This document shows positions 1-6,500 of a stretch of 7,803 bases of DNA, piece after piece (the first letter of the stretch is position 1; each line of letters begins with the position of its first letter). A program made the translations under genes and the position numbers. The notes below the pieces were generated by a model. It saw only the letters and a program-made list of their open reading frames with translations. It made no database searches and was not told the DNA's origin. The stretch comes from Syntrophomonas sp. UBA5432 (GTDB lineage: Bacteria; Bacillota; Syntrophomonadia; Syntrophomonadales; Syntrophomonadaceae). The stretch is from assembly GCA_002424365.1 (NCBI GenBank), contig DIRQ01000100.1:1-7803 (forward strand). The letters are read 5' to 3'.

Positions 1-819
1 CTGGGTAACCCCGGAGTAGAATTTTTTATGGATTTTAACCAGAACCTGATGGGAACAAATCCCGACCGTCATCCCAAGATATTTTACTGGAATAAAACTT
101 ATAGCAAGTGGGTAGCACTGGCCAGCTACCTGGTCGCATCCGGTAAAGTCAAAGGCATAAATGATGGAAATTATGAGGGTTGGTTTGTAGTCATGGGCTG
201 TATACAACCAACCTTTATCGACATAGGTGGACACTGGGCTGATAAAATCACCAACCGCGTAAATGGTCTGGGATTACTAGAAGGCTATCCTGATCCCACA
301 AATCCGAGTAGTCTGACCCGGACGGCCGATCTGGAAAGAATTATCATCCGCTCCGAACTGACTACCACAGTAGCCAAAATCCTTGGGTTGGCACCCGGTG
401 ATACCCATCTGTATCCGACTATCACTTATATGACTGATTGGGAAAATGACCAGGTGCTGCAGTCCAAATATACCGATGCCGCACAGATTCCGGAATGGGC
501 ACGCCCCTATATTGCTGGCATGACCAAAGCTGGTCTGGTTAGCGGTAAAGGTAACCGTTTCGCTCCCAATGACCAACTAACCCGCATCGAAGCTGCTGTC
601 ATTATCTCCAATGCTCTAAGAGATGTACCTGGGTTTGGCACTCCGGCAGATCTGACTGTTTATACAGATTCAGCTCAGATTCCAGAATGGGCTATAGGCA
701 AAGTAGCTCAGGGCACCATCGGCGGTTATCCGGATGGAACCCTGCGACCTAATCAACCTATCAAACGCGGTGAAGCCCTGACTCTTTTATTAACATTGCT
801 CAGAGGTTTAGGTTGGTAA
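1..819 (+). CDS. SLH-domain surface protein, C-terminal part (5' end outside window)
   Basis: The reading frame is open from base 1 to the TAA at 817-819 (272 visible codons). An ATG at 28 exists, but the GGAG at 13-16 is 11 bases away and no signal peptide follows, so I treat the gene as starting upstream of the window. Counting from that ATG, residues about 15-60 form a short module (FYWNKTYSKW, then GWFVVMGCIQP) that I have seen just before SLH domains in clostridial surface proteins. Three SLH domains follow: about 63-120 (FIDIGGHWAD, GLLEGYPDP), 148-200 (YTDAAQIPEWA, AGLVSGKG, LTRIEAAVII) and 212-263 (YTDSAQIPEWA, GGYPDGTLRPNQPIKRGEA). SLH triplets bind pyruvylated secondary cell wall polymer, so the protein is probably anchored on the cell surface. 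Its TRAE-type motifs are degenerate (LTRTA, LTRIE, IKRGE). The function of the missing N-terminal part is unknown. No clear terminator follows. Confidence -1.
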   Translation: MGNPGVEFFMDFNQNLMGTNPDRHPKIFYWNKTYSKWVALASYLVASGKVKGINDGNYEGWFVVMGCIQPTFIDIGGHWADKITNRVNGLGLLEGYPDPTNPSSLTRTADLERIIIRSELTTTVAKILGLAPGDTHLYPTITYMTDWENDQVLQSKYTDAAQIPEWARPYIAGMTKAGLVSGKGNRFAPNDQLTRIEAAVIISNALRDVPGFGTPADLTVYTDSAQIPEWAIGKVAQGTIGGYPDGTLRPNQPIKRGEALTLLLTLLRGLGW

Positions 820-826
820 AACATAA

Positions 827-1068
827 AAACCCTCGCTCTTAATACTGGCAGTTAAGTTACATCTAAAGAGTGATTTATCAAAAAATGAAGCTCGCCAGAT
901 GATGGAAGCAGCAGGATATCAGATTGAAAAAAGTGGCGGCATCGCAGGGGGAAACACTATTAACCATGCTGTGGTACCAGGAATGAACTGAGGATATGCG
1001 TGCACGTTTCACTTAGCTTGGGAAATATGGTGACGATTGCGGTCAAACCGCAAGTTGAGTATGAGTAA
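827..1068 (+). pseudogene. Decayed fragment of an unrecognised gene
   Basis: Frame 2 is open from 827 to a TGA at 989-991 and reads like real protein in its second half (NEARQMMEAAGYQIEKSGG, then INHAVVPGMN). Skipping one base at the TGA continues as EDMR; a further slip gives, from 1000 in frame 1, VHVSLSLGNMVTIAVKPQ and then VEYE with a TAA at 1066-1068. The sense of the joined product is a natural protein C-terminus with alternating hydrophobic residues, so two small indels in one old gene is a better explanation than chance. There is no credible start codon with a ribosome binding site. I do not recognise the family. The stretch fills nearly all the space between the partial SLH gene and the AIM24 gene. 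It could still be chance open frames. Confidence 0.4.
1037..1053. promoter_or_regulatory. Perfect inverted repeat upstream of the AIM24 gene
   Basis: TTGCGGT and ACCGCAA are exact reverse complements separated by CAA. The dyad ends 42 bases before the AIM24 start. TTGCGG (1037-1042) and TATGAG (1060-1065) are 17 bases apart and could be a poor -35/-10 pair, with the dyad over the -35 box and spacer as an operator would be. The dyad also lies inside the decayed coding fragment, so it may be accidental. There is no following T run, so it is not a typical terminator. Confidence 0.25.
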
Positions 1069-1095
1069 AAAGGGGAATAAAAGGAGGAGATAGAC

Positions 1096-2001
1096 ATGGC
1101 GTTTTGCGGCAATTGCGGAAATCAGATACAGGATGGAGTAAAATTTTGTCCCTCGTGCGGCAGCCAGGCACAGCAGGGCTACGGACAGCCAGCGCGGATG
1201 AAACGTGCTGACGAGGTGGAATTCAAGATATACGGCGAGGATCTGCAATTTGTGGAAATCATGCTCGATCCCGGCGAGACGGTTGTGGCCGAAGCGGGCG
1301 GCATGATGTATATGGACAGCGAAATCAAGATGGACACTATTTTCGGGGACGGCTCTGGCCGCGACGAGGGTAAGGGGGTTATGGATAAGCTGCTTTCGGC
1401 TGGCAAACGTATGATAACTGGTGAAAGCCTGTTCATGACCACCTTCACAAACAGCGGGCACGAAAAGAAATGCGTCTCCTTTGCCGCCCCCTATCCTGGC
1501 TGTATTATCCCCCTCGACCTGACCGAGGTGGGCGGGACGCTTATCGGCCAGAAGGATTCTTTTTTGTGCGCAGCAAAGGGCATATCCATCGGCATCGCGT
1601 TTCAGAAGAAGATCGGCGTCGGCCTGTTCGGCGGTGAGGGCTTTATCATGCAGAAGCTGGAGGGCGATGGCCTTGTCTTCATGCACGCTGGCGGCACTAT
1701 CATCAAGAAAGATCTGGCGCCCGGCGAGACGTTGATGCTGGATACCGGTTGCCTGGTGGCACTGACAAAAACGGTGAATTACGATGTTCAGTTCTCCGGT
1801 GATGTCAAGACTGCGCTGTTTGGCGGCGAGGGCCTGGTGCTGGCTACCCTGAAAGGACCGGGGACGGTCTGGCTGCAATCCCTGCCCTTTTCCCGCATGG
1901 CCGACCGCATCATTTCCGCCGGCAGAAAAGGAGGTAAAGGAAAAGAGGAAGGCAGCATACTGGGCAATGTGGGCATAGGAAATCTTTTAAGCAATAATTA
2001 A
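1096..2001 (+). CDS. Zinc-ribbon and AIM24-domain protein (TIGR00266-like)
   Basis: This 301-residue protein begins with a zinc ribbon: C4-x2-C7 and C18-x2-C21 (FCGNCGN, KFCPSCGSQ). A short Gln/Gly-rich linker leads into an AIM24 (DUF124) domain from about residue 40 to 275. The glycine-rich marks of that family are clear: LFGGEG occurs at 177-182 and again at 241-246, and the domain closes with GPGTVWLQSLPF at 254-265. The last 25 residues are Gly/Lys-rich with no membrane helix, and there is no signal peptide, so it is probably cytoplasmic. AIM24 proteins form a beta-rich fold; yeast Aim24 is mitochondrial, and the bacterial role is not established. The start is fixed by AAGGAGGA at 1081-1088, with the GGAGG core eight bases before ATG. 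Codons favour G/C at third positions (GGC, CTG, GAG) more than those of the genes around it, a hint of different origin. It appears to be a single-gene unit. Confidence 0.93.
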   Translation: MAFCGNCGNQIQDGVKFCPSCGSQAQQGYGQPARMKRADEVEFKIYGEDLQFVEIMLDPGETVVAEAGGMMYMDSEIKMDTIFGDGSGRDEGKGVMDKLLSAGKRMITGESLFMTTFTNSGHEKKCVSFAAPYPGCIIPLDLTEVGGTLIGQKDSFLCAAKGISIGIAFQKKIGVGLFGGEGFIMQKLEGDGLVFMHAGGTIIKKDLAPGETLMLDTGCLVALTKTVNYDVQFSGDVKTALFGGEGLVLATLKGPGTVWLQSLPFSRMADRIISAGRKGGKGKEEGSILGNVGIGNLLSNN

Positions 2002-2147
2002 CAGGCATCGTGCTCTGTCATGTCATAATCGGCCGTAACCGACCAGACCGCCTATATAATAAACGATGGTATTTACCAACTGCCATACGGAGGCAACCGT
2101 AACGGGTGAAAATCGGGTCACAGGGTTAGTGGACGCCAATTATTACG
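2002..2147. other. Non-coding stretch after the AIM24 gene
   Basis: I see no gene and no convincing terminator here. One frame is open from 2029 to a TGA ending near 2109 and contains TAYIINDGIYQLP, which vaguely recalls wall-protein stalk repeats, but it has no start codon or ribosome binding site. Given the SLH remnant directly downstream, this may be further decayed surface-protein sequence, but I cannot show that. Confidence 0.3.
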
Positions 2148-2227
2148 GCCGCTACATTCAAAGGCCGGTTTATCAGCTGCTACTCCGGTAACAGTTTCGG
2201 GCCCCAGGGCAAATCACCCGGGCGGAA
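2148..2227 (+). pseudogene. SLH-domain fragment with one-base deletion
   Basis: Frame 3 reads AATFKGRFISCYSGNSFGPQ and then GK; a shift after 2212 continues as ITRAE. Together this is the second half of an SLH domain (normally ending GY..G.F.P.G.ITRAE). It lines up with codons 6775-6855 of the large SLH gene downstream (AAAFKGKFITGYPDGTFKPQ, GKTTRAE): 80 bases against 81, so a single missing base near 2212 explains the broken frame. A conserved glycine is also changed (ISCY in place of ISGY). No start codon, no remaining upstream SLH half and no C-terminal helix are visible, and a TGA follows a few codons later. This is a dead remnant of an SLH protein gene. I am confident of the homology and less sure how far the remnant extends on either side. 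Confidence 0.75.
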
Positions 2228-2230
2228 TCA

Positions 2231-2268
2231 CACCTGAGGTGATTACTTATTCAATAGGAATATATAAA
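2231..2268 (+). promoter_or_regulatory. Possible operator and -10 box ahead of the AraC-like genes
   Basis: CACCTGAGGTG at 2231-2241 is a perfect dyad around one central base, with partly matching flanks (AATCA to the left, ATT to the right). About 20 bases on, TATATAAAAT (2261-2270) would serve as an AT-rich -10 region, though no good -35 box is 17 bases upstream. The arrangement would suit control of the AraC-like genes that follow. This is pattern reading only. Confidence 0.25.
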
Positions 2269-2340
2269 ATGTGGCATGATCAAAAAATTGGCTCTGTAAA
2301 GTAAACATGAAAAAATATTACCCAAATCATGCGGTTGAAA

Positions 2341-2356
2341 GTTTAGGTTGGTAAAA
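2341..2356 (+). repeat. 16-bp direct repeat shared with the end of the first SLH gene
   Basis: GTTTAGGTTGGTAAAA occurs here and at 806-821, where it encodes the last residues LGW and the stop of the partial SLH protein. The match loosely continues past a 7-base gap (825-840 against 2353-2369, both ending GCTCTT). A chance 16-mer match in 7.8 kb is unlikely, so this may be the trace of a copied SLH gene 3' end at the boundary of the broken AraC copy. Confidence 0.55.
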
Positions 2357-2622
2357 ACCACTTGCTCTTTGAAAAAGAAGAACTGCTTGCAAAGTGATCG
2401 AGTGCTTCCCCTACCCGATTCATCAATTATAAAATCAATAAATTGAAGGAGAAACTGCTGGATACCAACCTTTCCATCGCCCAGGCCTTTGCTGATTGCA
2501 ATATGAATTATAACGGCCATTTCGCCAGAGTATTTAAAGATAAAACCGGCGTTTCCCCTTCCGCTTATCGGAAAAAGTCAGGTGAAATGAAAAGAGGGTT
2601 AACCCATGAAAGATCAGATTGA
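2357..2622 (+). pseudogene. Internally deleted copy of the AraC-family regulator
   Basis: The left part (LLFEKEELLAK, then TGA at 2395-2397) matches residues 18-28 of the intact regulator at 2606-3379 (SLFEEQELLAK). Bases 2399-2421 match its next stretch (IECFPYPI), but one base is missing near 2391, which creates the TGA. At about 2421 the sequence jumps to the counterpart of 3216: INYKINKLKEKLLDTNLS and onward to the end of the second helix-turn-helix, so about 497 bases (most of the PAS-like domain and the first HTH) are gone. Over the last 53 codons I count about 43 identical residues and about 27 base differences. The tail runs in frame to a TGA at 2620-2622, overlapping the start of the intact gene by 17 bases. 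The copy was therefore an old tandem paralogue, divergent before it decayed. No plausible start codon remains. Confidence 0.88.
2593..2605 (+). promoter_or_regulatory. Ribosome binding site overlapping a 10-bp palindrome
   Basis: AGAGGG (2593-2598) lies seven bases before the ATG at 2606 and is the likely Shine-Dalgarno sequence. It overlaps GGGTTAACCC (2596-2605), a perfect palindrome that touches the start codon. If folded in mRNA the stem is too tight to form without a loop, so a DNA-level role or coincidence is more likely. Confidence 0.45.
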
Positions 2623-3379
2623 GGATGTACAAAGGAGTCTGGATAAATCATTCCAGTCGCTTTTTGAGGAACAAGAACTGCTGGCGAAAGTAATTGAGTT
2701 CTTCCCCTATCCGATTCAGATTTTCTCCCTTGATGGGACGGCGAAGCTGATTAACAAAGCGAATCTGGAAATGATAGGCATCAGAAGCATTGAATCCCAT
2801 GTGGGCAAATATAATGTTTTTGAGGACCCAATCGTGCGTGAGCTTGGTTTTATAGAGCAGGTCAGGCAGGTGTTGACAGGCAAAACCGTATATCTTACCG
2901 ATTTCAATGCTTCCTATCAGGATATGATTCGGTATTTTAATGTACAAGACAGAGATATACAGACTATAAGCTCAGACATTACATGTTTCCCTTTGGTAAA
3001 CGCTGATGGTGTGGTAGAATGCTTTGCCGCCGTTTTTATCTTTAAAAAAATATACCGGGGGAAAGAAGAAATTGAACGGGGCAGACAATACATAGAAACT
3101 CATTGGCAGGAGCCGTTTGATGCCAACGAAACGGCAAGGGCAGCATGCCTTAGCAAAGCCCATTTCACCAAGCTGTTTAAGAAGCATACCGGCGTAACCC
3201 CGCATGAGTATTATATCAATTATAGAATCAGCAAATTGAAGGAGAAGCTGCTGGATACTAACCTTTCCATTGCCCAGGCCTTTGCCGCCTGCAATATGAA
3301 TTATAACGGTCATTCCGCAAGATTATTCAAAGAGAAGGTTGGTGTTACCCCATCTGTATACCGGAAAATGTCAGAGTAG
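2606..3379 (+). CDS. AraC-family transcriptional regulator with N-terminal PAS-like domain
   Basis: The 257-residue protein has a short coiled N-terminus (1-28), a PAS-like sensor domain at about 29-148 (FFPYPIQIFSLDGTAKLINKA at its start, a beta strand FAAVFIFKK at its end) and an AraC-type DNA-binding domain at about 155-255. The first helix-turn-helix is ANETARAACLSKAHFTKLFKK-like at 173-193, followed by TGVTPHEYY. The second (221-254) ends in the family hallmark GVTPSVYRK but has CNMNYNGHSARLFKE where most relatives carry a GF.d.SYFSR.FK motif. It is expected to sense a small ligand or redox/energy signal in the cytoplasm and bind DNA; the ligand cannot be read from sequence. A broken paralogue lies immediately upstream and overlaps its start. 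A strong terminator follows, so it is not cotranscribed with the surface protein gene downstream unless there is readthrough. Confidence 0.9.
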   Translation: MKDQIEDVQRSLDKSFQSLFEEQELLAKVIEFFPYPIQIFSLDGTAKLINKANLEMIGIRSIESHVGKYNVFEDPIVRELGFIEQVRQVLTGKTVYLTDFNASYQDMIRYFNVQDRDIQTISSDITCFPLVNADGVVECFAAVFIFKKIYRGKEEIERGRQYIETHWQEPFDANETARAACLSKAHFTKLFKKHTGVTPHEYYINYRISKLKEKLLDTNLSIAQAFAACNMNYNGHSARLFKEKVGVTPSVYRKMSE

Positions 3380-3407
3380 AATAAATTGTCCCGTAAAGTA
3401 ATAAAGG

Positions 3408-3446
3408 AAGCCGGGTTTTGGTTTAGTAACCAAAGCCTGGCTTTTT
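3408..3446 (+). terminator. Rho-independent terminator of the AraC-family gene
   Basis: AAGCCGGGTTTTGGTT (3408-3423) pairs with AACCAAAGCCTGGCTT (3428-3443) around the loop TAGT; all 16 positions pair, two as G-U. A run of five T (3442-3446) closes it. It starts 28 bases after the stop codon. Confidence 0.92.
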
Positions 3447-3573
3447 AATTTCAAAACAACATTTTCCTTACTAATTATAAGCATATTCAACCTATCCTTA
3501 CAGCCAACCGGTTTAATAAAATTATTAATAGCAGCATTATTTGCGAGGACTTCGAAAAGGAAAATGAGTTTAT
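3447..3573. promoter_or_regulatory. Promoter region of the large surface protein, with AT-rich dyad
   Basis: Because a strong terminator lies just upstream, this AT-rich stretch must hold any promoter dedicated to the surface protein gene. The clearest structure is TTAATAA-AA-TTATTAA (3513-3528), a perfect dyad about 55 bases before the start codon. I could not settle on a -35/-10 pair; TTACAG at 3498 is the best -35 candidate but has only weak -10 partners. The dyad could be an operator, or simply AT-rich sequence. Confidence 0.3.
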
Positions 3574-3586
3574 GGGGAGGAGATGA
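3572..3586 (+). promoter_or_regulatory. Unusually close Shine-Dalgarno and four-codon leader ORF
   Basis: GGGGAGGAG (3574-3582) abuts the ATG at 3583, leaving only two bases after the GGAGG core, far shorter than the usual five to nine. No other in-frame ATG, GTG or TTG lies between the upstream stop (TGA at 3565) and the signal peptide, so 3583 is still the best start. An out-of-frame ATG at 3572 encodes MGRR and stops at TGA 3584-3586, overlapping the real start as ATGA. This could allow coupled initiation, or an ATT at 3589 at normal spacing might be used. Confidence 0.5.
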
Positions 3587-6500
3587 CAATTATTTACAAA
3601 AGATCTAAGTTTAAAGTTATTTCGGTTTTATTGGCCATAGTGATGGTAATGGTGCTATGGCCGGGTGTGGCTGTGGCCGATACCACACCACCGGCTTTTG
3701 TAGAGGGTAAATACCCTACAAACAATCCGCAAATGGCAGGTTCCCGGCAGATCTCTATATACTTCACAGCACAGGAACCAGCGTATTACCATGCTGTTCT
3801 GCTTTCGGACGGAGCTAGTGCGCCCTCCAAAGAACAGGTTGCAGCCGGACAGGATGCCAGCGGCCATGCAGCCATAAGGGTATATAAAAATAAAGGCAAA
3901 GAAACAGATATAACTATAAGCGGTTTTGTGCCGCTGCATGGCACAGATTATGACGTCTATGTGGTGCTGAAGGACGACGTAGGCAATTTGTCTGAACCGG
4001 CAATGGTGGATTTCCCTTCGCCTCCGCCCGCGAACCTGGTAGCTAACGGTTACCCGCAGATTGGGGTTATCCAGCCGGAGGGGAGCAAACAGGTGCAGAT
4101 AAAGGTAAAGCTGCAAAACATCGCAAACGACCGCAAGGGCAAGGTGTACTGGGTGCTGCTGCCAGATGGAGCACCTCGTCCCAGTATTGAGCAGGTGGCT
4201 GCAGGCACCGATGGCAGTGATAATACTGCAATCACTTGTGGCAGCCCTGAATTTAGCCAGGGCAGCGAGGAAACCTTCCTGGTAACTGGAGCGACTGGGG
4301 GAACGGCGTATGACTTGTACATGGTGGTGGGTCATACCTACTACGTTAATCCTCTCGCCAACTGCACCGACGTCTTAAACCTGGATATCACCACCCCTGC
4401 AGATATAGCAGGAGAAATGGTCTGCGCTATCGATACAATGGAGTTTGGGACCCTGGCGGAGGCCTTGAGCGCGGCAGGCGACTCCGCAACCATCAGGCTG
4501 CTCAAAAGTTTCACGACCGTGCAGACTGTTACGATCGATACAAAAGACATCACTTTTGACTTAAATGGAAAGAGTCTCACTATCACAACGGCTGCCAATG
4601 AAGGCCTAAAGGTAACAGGAGGGAGCGTAGCGCTTACTGGTGAAGGCGCACTAAATGTCACCGGCAAGCTCTACGGCGTGTGGGCCGATAACAGCAATGT
4701 CACTGTTACCAATGCCACTGCCAGCGATACGGACATATCCGGCACTGCCTCAGGTATGGGCGTATATGCTACGGGCGGCTCAGAAGTGACTGTGCGCGGA
4801 GATGCGACCGGTGCTGCTCATGGCGTTAAGGCGGAAAACGCCTCTACCAAGGTTACCGTAAATGGCAATGTTTCGAATAGTGCACAGGTGACGGGCGCTG
4901 TACACAGCAGCGGGCAGGCCGAGGTGCTTGTTAAAGGCAACGTAATTAGTTCTGATTCTTATGGCGTACACGCTATTGGTGGAACAATTACCGTTGAAGG
5001 CAATGTCAGCGCCAGCCACGGAGCAATGGCAGAGGATATGAACTCCCAAATTATCATCTGGGGAAACCTCTCCGGCTACAACAATGGCGCAATCGTTTAC
5101 TCCGGTAATGGCACCATCACCGTGGACGGTGAGATCAGCGCCAACATAAACTATGTGCAGATCGGGTCGAAGGGTTTGACTAAAGGGACCGGTGTTGACG
5201 ACCCTGCCAAGCCAGGTTACCTCAAATACAGCGATAACACTGAAGACGTCACTGGCGCAGTGTGGGTCAAAGACGCAACGTCGTATACTGATGCGGTTGC
5301 CGCCGCTAAGACTGCCTTGACCTGGGAGTCTATTAGAGGAGCAAACAGCACAGAAAATAATGTGACTACTAACTTGATAAATCCGTTGCCAACTACAGGT
5401 AGCAATGGTACTACCATTACCTGGAGTACATCCCCGATTGGTTGGATAAACACCAGTAGTGGAGCAGTTACCAGGCCTACCTCGGCTCAAGGTAACCAAA
5501 CGGTAACCTTGACAGCCACCATCAGAAAAGGTTCTACCAGTGCTGCTAAGGACTTTACTCTAACGATTAAGGCAGCTGCAGCAGAGCAGACTTCCGATGA
5601 AGCCATCGCCTTAGATTTGGCTGCTTTAACCTGGAACAACATTAAGGGTACAAATAATACGGAAAACAGCATAACAAGCAGCCTGAACTTTGTATCGGCT
5701 GGAGCTAATGGTACTACCATTACCTGGAGTGCATCCCCAGCGGGCTGGATTAATACTACTACCGGGGCAGTCAATCGACCAACCAAAAGCCAGGGTAACC
5801 AGACCATAACCCTAACAGCTACCATTAGCAAAGCTGGAGGGACCCCTCAGAGCAAAACCTTTACTATTACCATAACTGCGCTTTCCAGCAGCAGTGGTGG
5901 TAGCGGTGGTGGCAGTACTACTCCTACCGGTATATTAGTAACCTCCTCGGGTAAAACCGCAAGTGAAAACGGAGTTACCGTCACTTTCCCTGCCGGAGCA
6001 GTGGAGAGTGATATCCAAGTACAGGTGAAAGAAGCAGCTCTAAGTGCAGGGATGACCCTGCCGAATGGCAGTAAGCTGCTCAGTAATATAATGGATATTA
6101 TAAAAGACAAGTCCGGCAATTTCAAAAAAGCAGTTACCATCACCCTATCCTTTAATAAATCCGAGTTTAACCCAGATGAATATGACATTGCTATTTACTA
6201 CTACGATGACGATACGGGTAAATGGAAAGCTTTGGACAACATTAGGCTTAACCTGGAGGCAGGTAGCATAAGCGGTGATACTACTCATTTTACTAAATTT
6301 GCCGTAATAGCTACTCCCAAAACCTTTAAGGAAGAAAAACTAGTTAAACCTGTAACTCCCCAACCGACCGTAAATATTCCCAGCGATATTTCCGGTCACT
6401 GGGCTAAAGACAGCATTATAAAAATGATTAATGCCGGAGTTATATCGGGTTATCCTGATGGAACCTTCAAACCTGATAAAACCATTACCAGGGCTGAATT

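Noticed and set aside
1009..1878. Long minus-strand open frame of 289 codons opposite the AIM24 gene
   Set aside because: It is antisense to a clearly conserved coding region, lacks a ribosome binding site and its product is compositionally odd (rich in His, Ala, Gln). The G/C-rich third positions of the AIM24 gene explain the lack of stops.
2307..2354. Small ORF of 15 codons ending VESLGW before the AraC pseudogene, as a leader peptide
   Set aside because: No ribosome binding site before the ATG and its end coincides with the repeated SLH 3' sequence, so it is better explained as debris.
2002..2605. Insertion sequence or transposon as the cause of the debris
   Set aside because: I found no transposase fragment, terminal inverted repeats or clear target-site duplication; recombination between homologous gene copies fits better.
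3455..3586. Open frame of about 43 codons without a start, between the terminator and the surface protein gene
   Set aside because: AT-rich, no start codon until the last four codons and no family resemblance; length is within chance.
4780..5499. Minus-strand open frame of 239 codons inside the surface protein gene
   Set aside because: Shadow of the Thr/Val/Gly-rich repeats on the plus strand; no recognisable domain or initiation signal.
5284..5877. CRISPR-like repeat array
   Set aside because: The repeats are two protein-domain repeats in one reading frame, 101 codons apart, not short regularly spaced repeats with unique spacers.
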